Below are positions 16,130-24,869 of a stretch of DNA of 64,000 nucleotides, in pieces. Position 1 is the stretch's first letter, and each line of letters starts with the position of its first letter. The stretch comes from Paraburkholderia gardini (GTDB lineage: Bacteria; Pseudomonadota; Gammaproteobacteria; Burkholderiales; Burkholderiaceae): the NCBI RefSeq assembly GCF_907164575.1, contig NZ_CAJQYY010000030.1, positions 1 to 64,000 of the forward strand, given 5' to 3'. The translations under genes were made by a program, and so were the position numbers. Below the pieces are notes generated by a model that was given only the letters and a program-made list of their open reading frames with translations, did not search any database and had not been told where the DNA came from.

Positions 16130-16594
16130 CCTGCGTGGACGGGTTGCGACAGCCCCTTCGTGCATCGAGCATTAGCATGATGCGTTGCTGACCGTCGTCG
16201 ACGATGTCATGTTCGACTTCGAACAGACGCCTTCGAAAACCGCCACGGATTCTGGGTGATGGTGCTCCCGGTGGTGAGTTTCACCACGCTCGCGGGCTGG
16301 TGGGGATTCCGTCGCCGTACAGGCCGCCAGACGCGCTCAACTCCCATGTGACGCACCGAAAATTAAATCCGTCGTTACTTCCGGCTGCCCTTACTTCTGG
16401 TTCTGGCGCCGGATCGCAACTCACCGGAAATTGACTTCCGGGACCGTAAGGATTTACCCGAATGCAATAAAGTATCGGTCAGCGGCTGTAATTTCAGTGG
16501 TGATCTCTCCGCGACAGGGCTAACTTTCATCCATGGCGGAGCGCGATACGGTGTACGCGAACCGCCCGAAAAAAATGGATCGGGAGGAAGACAG
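16130..16594. other. 465-bp gap containing only a degraded fragment
   Basis: No intact gene fits between the LacI regulator stop and the AraC regulator start. A short frame (16229-16351) with a membrane-helix-like tail is described separately as a possible gene remnant. The remaining sequence from 16352 to 16594 is the AraC leader; GGGAGGAAG lies about 10 nt before ATG 16595. No clear operator or terminator was found. Confidence 0.5.
16229..16351 (+). pseudogene. Possible remnant of a CorA/ZntB-type transporter C-terminus
   Basis: Forty codons, open to a TGA at 16349-16351, read AFENRHGFWVMVLPVV then SFTTLAGWWGFRRRTGRQT. The pattern of an HGFW motif, one hydrophobic helix and an RRR tail recalls the last transmembrane segment of CorA/ZntB divalent-cation transporters (GFW...FRRR). 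No start codon or body of such a gene exists upstream. If the resemblance is real, this is a decayed relic. A chance open frame is a serious alternative. Confidence 0.25.
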
Positions 16595-17566
16595 ATGCAC
16601 ACCATTCGGGCTGCCAGCGCGCATACGGACACGCGTCGCGCCAGGATCGTCCAGCCCGATCTGGAACTAGTCGCCGTGCCGCACGATGAGTCGTTCAAGG
16701 TGTGGTCGCATGGTTATCCCTATCGCACGGTGCGCTGGCACTTCCACCCTGAATACGAAATCCAGCTCATTACATCGACGACGGGAAAATACTTCGTAGG
16801 CGATTACATCGGCGACTTCGCGCCCGGCAATCTCGTGATGACAGGACCGAACCTGCCGCACAACTGGGTCAGCAATGTGCCGCAAGGCGAGCATGTGGAT
16901 GAACGCTGTCTCATCCTGCAGTTCGATGCCGGGTTTGTCGCACGCGCCATCGCGGTGTTCCCGGAGATCAGGCGCGTGGAATCCTTACTCGATGCATCGG
17001 CGTGGGGCGTGCTGTTCACAGCGGAAACGGGCGCGGCCGCCGAACCGGTCATGCGCGAAATGCTGGCTGCACAAGGCGTGCGGCGCATCACACTGTTTCT
17101 TGCCTTGCTCGACCTGCTCGTGCAAGGCGCGGAGCCGGTGAAGCTGGCGAGTGCCGCTCATCATGCGGATCCGGCACGCCATGCCGAGACCCGCATCAAT
17201 CACGTGCTTGCCTATATCGGCAAGAACCTGTCGCAGGCGTTGCGCGAAGTGGAGCTGGCCGAACTCACGGGACAAAGTGTCAGCGCATTCTCACGATATT
17301 TCCGGCGGCATACCGGCGTGCCCTTCGTGCAGTATGTGAACCGGCTGCGCATCAATCTGGCGTGCCAGTTGCTGATGGCGGGCGAACTGAATATCACGGA
17401 TATCTGCTACCAGGTCGGCTTTAATAATCTCTCGAACTTTAACCGGCAGTTCCTGCTGCAAAAGGACATGTCGCCTTCGCGATGGCGCGCCTGTCAGCAG
17501 CTCAATGCTGCCAGCGCGATCGAATCGCATGACTGGCACTTTTCCAGGCACCGTCACGCGAACTAA
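16595..17566 (+). CDS. AraC-family regulator, probable activator of the ribitol operon
   Basis: 323 residues. The N-terminal cupin sensor domain includes TVRWHFHPEYEIQLI and GDFAPGNLVMTGPNLPHNW, the small-beta-barrel pattern used for sugar sensing. The C-terminal pair of helix-turn-helix motifs occupies about residues 205-300 (INHVLAYIGKNLSQALREVELAELTGQSVSAFSRYFRRHTGVPFVQYVNRLRINLACQLL...ITDICYQVGFNNLSNFNRQF). It precedes, by 80 bp and on the same strand, the ABC importer, ribitol dehydrogenase and ribulokinase genes, so it is most simply their ribitol-responsive regulator. GGGAGGAAG supports the start. Confidence 0.85.
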   Translation: MHTIRAASAHTDTRRARIVQPDLELVAVPHDESFKVWSHGYPYRTVRWHFHPEYEIQLITSTTGKYFVGDYIGDFAPGNLVMTGPNLPHNWVSNVPQGEHVDERCLILQFDAGFVARAIAVFPEIRRVESLLDASAWGVLFTAETGAAAEPVMREMLAAQGVRRITLFLALLDLLVQGAEPVKLASAAHHADPARHAETRINHVLAYIGKNLSQALREVELAELTGQSVSAFSRYFRRHTGVPFVQYVNRLRINLACQLLMAGELNITDICYQVGFNNLSNFNRQFLLQKDMSPSRWRACQQLNAASAIESHDWHFSRHRHAN

Positions 17567-17646
17567 CGAAGTTCAACAACAAGCCTCACCCGCGGTTCAA
17601 CCACGGCGGCACCACGCCGGAATCTTACTAAAAACGGAGACACTCG

Positions 17647-18705
17647 ATGACCAGCCTTTCGAACCAGTTGATCCGCGCCAGCGCGCTGAGCCTCAGCCTG
17701 ATGAGCGCCACGGCGGCCATGGCCGCGCCCAGTGGCACGGTTGCCTTCCTGATGCCCGACCAGGCGTCGACGCGCTACGAACAGCACGACTTCCCCGGCT
17801 TCAAGGCCGAAATGAGCAAGCTCTGCCCCGACTGCAAGGTGCTCTACCAGAACGCCAATGCCGACGTCGCCATGCAGCAGCAGCAGTTCAACTCGGTGAT
17901 CGCACAGGGCGCGAAGGTGATCGTCCTCGACCCGGTGGATTCGACAGCGGCCGCGTCGCTCGTCCATATGGCGCAGAGCCAGGGTATCAAGGTGATTGCC
18001 TATGACCGCCCCGTCCCTTCGACGCCCGCCAACTACTACGTGTCGTTCGACAACGAGAACATCGGCCGCGCCATCGCGCAGTCGCTCGTCCAGCACCTGA
18101 AGGAAACGGGCGTGCCGACCAGCAAGGGCGGCGTGCTCGAGGTCAACGGTTCGCCGACCGACGCGGCGGCGGGACTGATCAAGAAGGGCATCCATGCCGG
18201 GTTGCAGGGCAGCGGCTACAAGACGCTGGCCGAGTACGACACACCGGACTGGGCACCGCCGAAAGCCCAGCAATGGGTCAGCGGTCAGATCACCCGCTTC
18301 GGCTCGCAGATTGTCGGTGTCGTGGCCGCCAACGACGGCACGGGCGGCGGAGCCATCGCGGCGTTCAAGGCAGCTGGCGTGAACCCGGTGCCGCCGGTGA
18401 CCGGCAACGACGCGACGATCGCGGGATTGCAGTTGATCATCGCGGGCGACGAGTACAACACGATCCTGAAGCCGAGCGAGATCGTCGCGGCGGCGGCGGC
18501 GAAGGTGGCCGTCGGCTTCCTGTCGGGCCAGACGCCGAAGGGTGAAACGACGCTCTTCAATACGCCGTCCCAGCTCTTCAAGCCGGCGGTCATCACGGCG
18601 AAGAATCTCAAGGCGGAAGTGGTCGACAAGGGCTTCGCGAGCTCGAAGGATCTGTGCACCGACCGCTATGCCGAAGGGTGCAAGAAGCTCGGCATCACGA
18701 ACTGA
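17647..18705 (+). CDS. Sugar-alcohol ABC importer, periplasmic binding protein (ribitol)
   Basis: 352 residues with signal peptide (LSLSLMSATAAMAAPS) and the ribose/xylose-binding-protein fold: GTVAFLMPDQASTRYEQHDFPGFKAEM at the first strand, QFNSVIAQGAKVIVLDPVDSTAAASLV, VIAYDRPVPSTPANYYVSFDN, and VVAANDGTGGGAIAAF. The RYEQHD and YDRP segments are those used by XylF-type proteins to hold the sugar. C-terminal cysteines (DLCTDRYAEGC) probably form a disulfide. It is the first structural gene after the AraC regulator; downstream enzymes point to ribitol as ligand, which is inference. Confidence 0.85.
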   Translation: MTSLSNQLIRASALSLSLMSATAAMAAPSGTVAFLMPDQASTRYEQHDFPGFKAEMSKLCPDCKVLYQNANADVAMQQQQFNSVIAQGAKVIVLDPVDSTAAASLVHMAQSQGIKVIAYDRPVPSTPANYYVSFDNENIGRAIAQSLVQHLKETGVPTSKGGVLEVNGSPTDAAAGLIKKGIHAGLQGSGYKTLAEYDTPDWAPPKAQQWVSGQITRFGSQIVGVVAANDGTGGGAIAAFKAAGVNPVPPVTGNDATIAGLQLIIAGDEYNTILKPSEIVAAAAAKVAVGFLSGQTPKGETTLFNTPSQLFKPAVITAKNLKAEVVDKGFASSKDLCTDRYAEGCKKLGITN

Positions 18706-18726
18706 TCCGGCGCGAAGCCCGGATGG

Positions 18727-18746
18727 GACCCGGCTCGCGCCGGGTC
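18727..18746 (+). terminator. Intra-operon attenuator-type hairpin after the binding protein
   Basis: GACCCGGC (18727-18734), loop TCGC, GCCGGGTC (18739-18746), a perfect 8-bp GC stem between the binding-protein stop (18705) and the ATPase start (18775). Such stems commonly protect or partly terminate the message so that the binding protein is made in excess over the membrane components. There is no T-run, so leakage through it is expected. Confidence 0.5.
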
Positions 18747-18774
18747 TCCTTACTCATCACGAGGTATCCGTCAA

Positions 18775-19578
18775 ATGACTGACAACTCCACAACACGGCC
18801 CGGGCCCGGCGAACTGGTGCTGAGCCTGCGCGGCGTCTCGAAGAACTTCGGAGCGGTCTCGGCCCTGACGGACATCGAGCTTGACGTGCATGCCGGCGAA
18901 GTCGTCGCGCTGGTGGGCGACAACGGTGCCGGAAAATCGACGCTGGTAAAGGTGCTCGCCGGTGTCCATCAACCCACCACCGGCACGATCACGTTCCGCG
19001 GCCAGCCGGTCACGCTTTCCAATCCGGGCGCGGCGCTCGACCTCGGCATCGCCACGGTGTTCCAGGATCTTGCCTTGTGCGAAAACCTCGATGTTGTCGC
19101 GAACATCTACCTCGGGCGCGAGCTGAATCCGCTGCGTCTCGACGAGGTCGCCATGGAGGTGAAGGCCTGGACGCTTCTGAACGAGCTGTCGGCCCGCATC
19201 CCGAGCGTGCGCGACGTGGTCGCGTCGCTGTCGGGCGGCCAGCGCCAGACCGTGGCGATCGCCCGCTCGCTGCTGCTCGACCCGAAGCTGATCATGCTCG
19301 ACGAACCGACGGCGGCGCTCGGCGTGGCGCAAACCGCCGAGGTGCTGAACCTGATCGAGCGGGTACGCGACCGCGGCCACGCGGTCATCATGATCAGCCA
19401 CAACATGGAGGACGTTCGCGCCGTGGCGGACCGGATCGTGGTGCTGCGGCTCGGCCGCAACAACGGTGTCTTCTATCCCGATTCGTCGAATGAAGAACTG
19501 GTGGCCGCCATCACCGGCGCCACCGAGAACGCGGTGTCACGTCGCGCCGGCCGGCGCCAGGCCGAACAGGGCGTCTGA
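18775..19578 (+). CDS. Sugar ABC importer ATPase, single nucleotide-binding domain
   Basis: 267 residues, one ABC domain. Walker A is GDNGAGKSTLVK near residue 45, the signature is LSGGQRQTVAIARSLLLDPKLIMLDEPTAAL (including Walker B) near 145-175, and the switch His is in IMISHN. Classical ribose and xylose importers use a tandem two-domain ATPase of about 500 residues; this half-size protein would have to dimerise, as in the FrcA/single-domain subgroup. It sits between binding protein and permease in the ribitol operon. Confidence 0.9.
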   Translation: MTDNSTTRPGPGELVLSLRGVSKNFGAVSALTDIELDVHAGEVVALVGDNGAGKSTLVKVLAGVHQPTTGTITFRGQPVTLSNPGAALDLGIATVFQDLALCENLDVVANIYLGRELNPLRLDEVAMEVKAWTLLNELSARIPSVRDVVASLSGGQRQTVAIARSLLLDPKLIMLDEPTAALGVAQTAEVLNLIERVRDRGHAVIMISHNMEDVRAVADRIVVLRLGRNNGVFYPDSSNEELVAAITGATENAVSRRAGRRQAEQGV

Positions 19579-19593
19579 ACCAAAGGAACGATC

Positions 19594-20877
19594 ATGAGCA
19601 ACGAAATAAAAGACGGCTCCCCGCCTGAAACGCAAGGCGCGCCACAGCCGTCCACGCTCCTCGACCGCAGCGATATCCGCGTCAAGCACGTCACCGGGAT
19701 TGGCGACGCCGTCGCCGCCTTCGTCTCGCGGGTGCGCTCGGGCGATCTGGGCGCGCTGCCGGTCATCGCGGGCCTGATCATTATCTGGACCGTGTTCACC
19801 AGTCTTAACCCGGTGTTCCTCTCGGCCGACAATCTGGTCAATCTGCTGTTCGACTGCTCGACGGTCGGTGTGATCTCGCTCGGCATCGTCTGCGTGCTGA
19901 TGGTGGGACAGATCGATCTGTCGGTGGGCTCGATGAGCGGCTTCGCGTCGGCCCTCGTCGGGATGCTGTGGGTCAATCACGGCTGGCCGGTGCTGCTGGC
20001 CATCGTCGCCGCCGTCGCCGTCGGCGCGCTCGTCGGTGTCCTGTACGCGCTGCTGCTCAACCGCCTCGGCATGCCGAGCTTCGTCGCGACGCTGGCCGGG
20101 CTGCTGGCGATCCTCGGTTTGCAACTCTATGTCCTCGGCGCGACCGGATCGATCAACCTGCCGTACGGCTCGGCGATGGTGAACCTCGGGCAACTCATCA
20201 TCATCCCCGCCGTCGTTTCCTACCTTCTTGCACTGGCGCCGGGTGTCGTGATGCTGGTGCTCGGGCTGCGCACACGCGAGCGCCGCAGCGCGTCCCGTCT
20301 CTCGGCGCCCTCGGTGAGCAGCCTGCTCGTGCGCAGCGTGGCTATCACCGTGCTGCTGGAAGCGGTGGTTGCCTACCTGAACCAGGGACGGGGTGTTCCG
20401 CTGATGTTCGGCGTCTTCCTCGGCATCGCGGTCGCGATGGATTACGCGCTCAAGAGGACGCGCTGGGGCCGGTCGATGCACGCAGTGGGCGGCAATCACG
20501 AGGCCGCGAGGCGGGCAGGCATCAAGGTCGACGCCATCTACACCAGCGCCTTCGTGCTGTGCGCCAGTCTCGCCGCGCTCGGCGGCGTGCTGACGGCCGC
20601 GCGGCTCGCCTCCGCGAGCCAGCAGGCCGGCAGCGGCGACGTGAACCTGAACGCCATCGCGGCGGCCGTGATCGGCGGCACCAGCCTCTTTGGCGGCCGC
20701 GGCAGCGCGTATTCAGCTGTGCTGGGCATTATCGTGATCCAGTCGATTGCGAGCGGGCTGACGCTCCTGAACCTGTCGTCGTCGCTGCGCTTCATGATCA
20801 CCGGCGCGGTGCTGGCGATCGCGGTGATCGTCGACTCGCTCGCCCGGCAATCCCGCGTCTCGCATGGCCGCGCGTAG
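19594..20877 (+). CDS. Sugar ABC importer permease (XylH/FrcC-like)
   Basis: 427 residues, about ten hydrophobic segments. Family landmarks are VNLLFDCSTVGVISLGIVCVLMVGQIDLSVGSMSGFASALVGML (about 85-130), PSFVATLAGLLAILGLQLYVLG, and the C-terminal LNAIAAAVIGGTSLFGGRGSAYSAVLGIIVI. The IDLSVGS and GGTSLFGGRG motifs mark the BPD_transp_2 branched/ribose permease family. A hydrophilic loop (GLRTRERRSASRLSAP, about 224-240) is longer than in RbsC and typical of XylH-type proteins. It is 15 bp after the ATPase and in the same operon. Confidence 0.9.
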   Translation: MSNEIKDGSPPETQGAPQPSTLLDRSDIRVKHVTGIGDAVAAFVSRVRSGDLGALPVIAGLIIIWTVFTSLNPVFLSADNLVNLLFDCSTVGVISLGIVCVLMVGQIDLSVGSMSGFASALVGMLWVNHGWPVLLAIVAAVAVGALVGVLYALLLNRLGMPSFVATLAGLLAILGLQLYVLGATGSINLPYGSAMVNLGQLIIIPAVVSYLLALAPGVVMLVLGLRTRERRSASRLSAPSVSSLLVRSVAITVLLEAVVAYLNQGRGVPLMFGVFLGIAVAMDYALKRTRWGRSMHAVGGNHEAARRAGIKVDAIYTSAFVLCASLAALGGVLTAARLASASQQAGSGDVNLNAIAAAVIGGTSLFGGRGSAYSAVLGIIVIQSIASGLTLLNLSSSLRFMITGAVLAIAVIVDSLARQSRVSHGRA

Positions 20878-20903
20878 TTCCAGAGAATCTAGGAGAAAAG
20901 TAG

Positions 20904-21632
20904 ATGACTGAATCCTTGAAGGGAAAGATTGCCGCCATCACGGGTGCGGCATCGGGTATCGGCCTTGCCTGCGCGCGCGCACTGATCGCGGAAGGCGTGA
21001 AGGTCGTTCTGGTCGACCGTGCAGAGGACAGGCTTACGTCACTCTGCAAGGAACTGGGCCCGAACGCGCTGCCGCTGGTCGTCGACCTGCTGAAGCCGGC
21101 GGAGGTCTCCGCGATGCTGCCGAAAATCCTCGATCTCGCCGGCGGCCTCGACATCTTCCACGCGAATGCCGGCGCTTACGTCGGCGGCGAAGTGGTCGAC
21201 GGCAATCCGGACGAGTGGGATCGCGTGCTGAACCTGAACGTCAACGCCGCATTCCGGTCGGTTCACGCCGTGCTGCCGCACATGATCGCGCGGAAATCGG
21301 GCGATATCGTCTTCACCAGTTCCATCGCGGGGATGGTTCCAGTCGTGTGGGAACCGATCTACACGGCGTCGAAATTCGCGGTGCAGGCCTTCGTTCACAC
21401 GACCCGGCGGCAGCTCTCCAAACATGGCGTGCGCGTCGGCGGGGTGTTGCCCGGCCCGGTCGTCACCGCATTGCTCGACGACTGGCCGAAAGCGAAGATG
21501 GAGGAAGCACTCGCCTCAGGCAGCCTGATGCAGCCCGAAGAGGTCGCCGAAGCGGTGCTCTTCATGCTGACGCGGTCGCGCAACGTGACCATCCGCGATA
21601 TCGTGATCCTTCCGAACAGCGTCGATCTCTGA
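20904..21632 (+). CDS. rbtD: Ribitol 2-dehydrogenase (SDR family)
   Basis: 242 residues, a short-chain dehydrogenase that oxidises ribitol to D-ribulose with NAD+. The cofactor loop is ITGAASGIGLACARAL (about 11-26), NAG is in IFHANAGAYVGG, the catalytic Ser is in VFTSSIAGMVPVVWEP, and YTASK provides Tyr and Lys (about 148-152). The long stretch around LDIFHANAGAYVGG, KFAVQAFVHTTRRQL and LPGPVVTALLDDWPKAKM, and the ending RDIVILPNSVDL, correspond closely to the Klebsiella ribitol dehydrogenase as I remember it. It is followed by D-ribulokinase, completing conversion to D-ribulose 5-phosphate. Confidence 0.85.
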   Translation: MTESLKGKIAAITGAASGIGLACARALIAEGVKVVLVDRAEDRLTSLCKELGPNALPLVVDLLKPAEVSAMLPKILDLAGGLDIFHANAGAYVGGEVVDGNPDEWDRVLNLNVNAAFRSVHAVLPHMIARKSGDIVFTSSIAGMVPVVWEPIYTASKFAVQAFVHTTRRQLSKHGVRVGGVLPGPVVTALLDDWPKAKMEEALASGSLMQPEEVAEAVLFMLTRSRNVTIRDIVILPNSVDL

Positions 21633-21659
21633 AACGCCTCACATAACCGACAGTGAGCC

Positions 21660-23294
21660 ATGACCTCAGAAAACCCAACCGCCGGCACGACCGGCAGCAC
21701 ACGTTATGTGATCGGCGTTGACGTCGGCACGGGCAGCGCCCGCGCTGGCATCTTCGACGTTGCCGGACGCATGCTGGCCTCGGCGAAGCGTGACATCACG
21801 TTGTTCCATGCGAGCGGCTCGATCGTCGAACAGTCGAGCGGCGAGATCTGGAATGCCGTCTGTGATTCCGTGAAGGATGCGCTGTCGCAGGCCGCGGTGT
21901 CGCCCGATCAGGTCGCGGGCATCGGGTTCGACGCCACCTGTTCGCTCGTCGTGCTGGGCGCGGGCGGCCAGCCCTTGCCCGTGGGCCCGTCGGAGCAGGC
22001 GGAGCGCGACATCATCGTGTGGATGGATCACCGCGCGGTGGAGCAGGCGGAGCGCATCAACGCGACGGGCCACGAGGTGCTGAAATTTGTCGGCGGCAAG
22101 ATTTCGCCGGAAATGGAAACACCGAAACTGCTGTGGCTCGTCGAGAACCGGCCGGAGGTCTTCGAGGCCGCATGGCAGTTCTTCGACCTGACCGACTTCC
22201 TGACCTGGCGCGCGACCGGGGATCTGTCCAGATCCACCTGCACGGTGACCTGCAAATGGACCTATCTCGCGCATGAGCGACGCTGGGACGAGAGCTACTT
22301 CCGCACCATCGGCCTCGGCGTGCTGGCGGACGAGGGCTTTGCGCGCATCGGCGAGCGCGTCGTCGATGCCGGAACGCCGCTCGGCAGCGGACTCACGGCA
22401 ACAGCCGCATCGGAACTCGGCCTGCGCACCGGAACGCCGGTCGCCACGGGCGTGATCGATGCCCATGCCGGCGGGATCGGCACGGTGGGCGCCGATGGCG
22501 AGCCGGAGTCCTGTCTTGGCTACGTCTTCGGCACCTCGTCGTGCACGATGACCACGACCCGCAGTCCGGTCTTCGTGCCCGGCGTGTGGGGGCCTTATTT
22601 TTCGGCGATGGTGCCCGATGCATGGCTCAACGAGGGCGGGCAATCGGTGGCGGGCGCGGCGATCGAACGGCTGCTCTCGATGCACCCCGCTGCCCCGGAT
22701 GCACAGCGCAAGGCGGAACAGGCTGGGCAGTCGCTGCCGGTCATGCTCGCGGCTCTCGCCGCGCAGACGGCGCACAGTTCGTCGGAGGCTGTGTTGCTGG
22801 CGAACGGGCTGCATGTCGTGCCGGAGTTTCTCGGAAACCGCGCGCCGTTCGCCGATCCGCACGCGAGAGCGGTGATCGCGGGCCTCACCATGGAAGACGA
22901 CCTGGATAGCCTGGTCGCGCTCTACATTGCCGGCCTCTGCAGTATTGGTTACGGCCTTCGCCAGATCATCGAAACCCAGGCGATGGCCGGTGCGCCGATC
23001 GCGCGGGTGGTGATCAGCGGCGGCGCTGGGCGCCTCGATCTCGTTCGGCAACTGCTCGCGGATGCGACGGGCAAGCCTCTGCTCGCCACGCAGGCGGAAG
23101 ATCCTGTGCTGCTGGGCTCCGCGATGCTGGGCGGCGTAGCGGGCGGCCAGTTCGACGATGTGCGCTCGGCGATGGCCAGGATGTCGCATATCAGCAAGAC
23201 CTACGAGCCGGCCGCAGGTGACATCGCGGCGCGGCACGAGGCACGGTTTCGCGCGTTCACGAAGTTGCAGGGCGTGGCGAGGGAAATCCGCTAG
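21660..23294 (+). CDS. rbtK: D-ribulokinase (FGGY family)
   Basis: 544 residues, an FGGY carbohydrate kinase phosphorylating D-ribulose to D-ribulose 5-phosphate. The N-terminal actin-like domain starts VIGVDVGTGSARAGIFD (phosphate loop), and carries DATCSLVVLGAGGQPLPV near residue 85. The TCSLV motif is diagnostic of the D-ribulokinase subgroup, including human FGGY. The substrate Asp lies in VIWMDHRA and the ATP site in SGGAGRLDLVRQLLADATGKPL near 455. It follows rbtD by 27 bp and ends the operon. The pathway product enters the pentose phosphate pathway directly. Confidence 0.87.
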   Translation: MTSENPTAGTTGSTRYVIGVDVGTGSARAGIFDVAGRMLASAKRDITLFHASGSIVEQSSGEIWNAVCDSVKDALSQAAVSPDQVAGIGFDATCSLVVLGAGGQPLPVGPSEQAERDIIVWMDHRAVEQAERINATGHEVLKFVGGKISPEMETPKLLWLVENRPEVFEAAWQFFDLTDFLTWRATGDLSRSTCTVTCKWTYLAHERRWDESYFRTIGLGVLADEGFARIGERVVDAGTPLGSGLTATAASELGLRTGTPVATGVIDAHAGGIGTVGADGEPESCLGYVFGTSSCTMTTTRSPVFVPGVWGPYFSAMVPDAWLNEGGQSVAGAAIERLLSMHPAAPDAQRKAEQAGQSLPVMLAALAAQTAHSSSEAVLLANGLHVVPEFLGNRAPFADPHARAVIAGLTMEDDLDSLVALYIAGLCSIGYGLRQIIETQAMAGAPIARVVISGGAGRLDLVRQLLADATGKPLLATQAEDPVLLGSAMLGGVAGGQFDDVRSAMARMSHISKTYEPAAGDIAARHEARFRAFTKLQGVAREIR

Positions 23295-23300
23295 AACCGC

Positions 23301-23341
23301 GACGACGGGAGTGCCGCGTGAGCGGCGTCTATCCCGTCGTC
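23301..23341. terminator. Terminator hairpin between convergent ribitol operon and MFS gene
   Basis: GACGACGGGA (23301-23310) pairs with TCCCGTCGTC (23332-23341). Inside it a second stem GCCGC/GCGGC closes a GTGA loop. The structure begins 7 bp after the ribulokinase stop at 23294 and is followed by TTCC, and faces the MFS gene ending at 23480. A bidirectional terminator is likely. The remaining bases up to 23480 contain no gene. Confidence 0.6.
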
Positions 23342-23479
23342 TTCCATCTACGCAAAAACGTGTGGCAACCCGTTTGCCGCGCATGGGCACGCTCTATTCG
23401 CACATCGCCAGATGTCCCGATGCCGCCGGCGATCGCTTCGAGGAACCTCGCGCGGGTTTCGAGTGGCGCTTCGCGAGCG

Positions 23480-24796
23480 TCACCGGCGCCCGGTCCCGGC
23501 CACGCTCGCGCCCTTCGCACGACACAGGATCGGCACCGTAATCGCCGCGAACAGCAGCAGGCATGACGCGGGAATCAACATCGGCGCCTTGACGCTGCCA
23601 GTGGTCTCGCGAACCCACGGCACCAGATTCTGCGCAATGAAGCCCCCGATATTGCCGAGCGAATTGATCGCCGCAATGCCCGCCGCGGCCTGCGCGCCGA
23701 ACAGGAACTTCGAAGGCAGCGTCCAGAAACACGGAATCAGCAGATACATGCAGGGCGCGCCGAAACAGAGCGCGGCGAAACGCAGCGTATTGGTCGGCAG
23801 AAACACCGCGCTCAGGAAGCAGGCGACGCCGAGCAGCGCCGCGATCAGCATCGCGGTGATCGCCCGGTCACCGCCTCTTAGCTTCGAGGGCAGCCACGCC
23901 AGCACGATGGTCGCCATCAGCCACGGAATGATGTTCAGCAGGCCGTTGGTCGTGTTGCTGACGCCGAACCCCTTGACGAGCGTCGGCAACCAGTAGCTCA
24001 CGCCGTACACGGAAATGGACAGCATCATGTAGTACAGCGCCATGCCGATCACGCGCGGCTGCACCAGCACACTGAGGAGGGAAGCATGGCCGGAGCCCGG
24101 TACATCCGCCTGCGCGCGTTCGGCGGCGAGCGTCTGGATGAGCCATTGCTTTTCGTCGACGGCAAGGAATCTTGCCTGGTCCGGCGACGCGGGCAGCAGG
24201 AACAGTACGACGAACGTGAGCAGGATCGACGGCACGCCCGTCACGAGGAAGACAAGTTGCCAGCCGTGCAGGCCGGCGAGTCCACCCTTGTCGAGCAGCC
24301 AGCCGCAAATCGGCGCACCGATCATGTTGCCCAGACTGCTGCCGACCGTGAAATATCCGAGCATCCGTACCCGATGCCGCGCCGGAAACCACAGCGTCAG
24401 ATAGTAGATCACGCCCGGATACAGCCCCGCCTCCGAGGCGCCGAGCAGGAACCGCAGCACGTAAAACATCGGCGCGCTGCGGGTGAACGCGAGCAGCACG
24501 GTGACGATGCCCCAGCTCAGCATGATGCGGGCCATCCAGCGCGGCGCACCGTACTTGTGAAGCATCAGGTTGCTGGGTACCTCGAACAGCAGATAGCCGA
24601 TGAAGAACAGCGACGCGCCGAGTCCATAGGCCGCCTCGGAGAGCCCGAGACTGTCGAGCATCTGCAGCTTGGCGAAGCTGATATTGGAGCGGTCGATGTA
24701 CGCCACCAGATAAAGCAGGCCGAGGAGCGGCATCAATCTGAGCGCCAGACGATTAATCAGGCGCGCTTCGCCGATTGCCGGCGCAACGATATTCAC
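23480..24796 (-). CDS. MFS transporter, anion:cation symporter family
   Basis: 438 residues, twelve hydrophobic segments. The start MNIVAPAIGEARLINRLALRLMPLLGLLYLVAYIDRSNISFAK is the standard first helix of the ACS (phthalate/tartrate/hexuronate) family; the SFAKLQM stretch and LPASPDQARFL in the central loop agree. Family substrates are small organic anions and sugar acids driven by protons or cations. It is the last gene of the minus-strand run porin-dehydratase-RraA-MFS, so the likely cargo is the sugar acid used by the dehydratase, or its lactone. Confidence 0.85.
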   Translation of the reverse strand: MNIVAPAIGEARLINRLALRLMPLLGLLYLVAYIDRSNISFAKLQMLDSLGLSEAAYGLGASLFFIGYLLFEVPSNLMLHKYGAPRWMARIMLSWGIVTVLLAFTRSAPMFYVLRFLLGASEAGLYPGVIYYLTLWFPARHRVRMLGYFTVGSSLGNMIGAPICGWLLDKGGLAGLHGWQLVFLVTGVPSILLTFVVLFLLPASPDQARFLAVDEKQWLIQTLAAERAQADVPGSGHASLLSVLVQPRVIGMALYYMMLSISVYGVSYWLPTLVKGFGVSNTTNGLLNIIPWLMATIVLAWLPSKLRGGDRAITAMLIAALLGVACFLSAVFLPTNTLRFAALCFGAPCMYLLIPCFWTLPSKFLFGAQAAAGIAAINSLGNIGGFIAQNLVPWVRETTGSVKAPMLIPASCLLLFAAITVPILCRAKGASVAGTGRR

Positions 24797-24869
24797 GATG
24801 CCTCCTGCGCCCGCGCTGTCCGCGCGGGCGATTGCTGTGGGACGGATCGAAAAGACCTTCAGCGTCCTG

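Noticed and set aside
16204..16434. 76-residue plus-strand open frame
   Set aside because: No ribosome binding site and low-complexity composition; only the different-frame fragment at 16229-16351 showed any resemblance to a protein family.
21666..23390. Long minus-strand frame (574 codons) opposite the ribulokinase gene
   Set aside because: It is the antisense shadow of rbtK; arginine/histidine-rich sequence with no family features, while rbtK is full length with kinase motifs.
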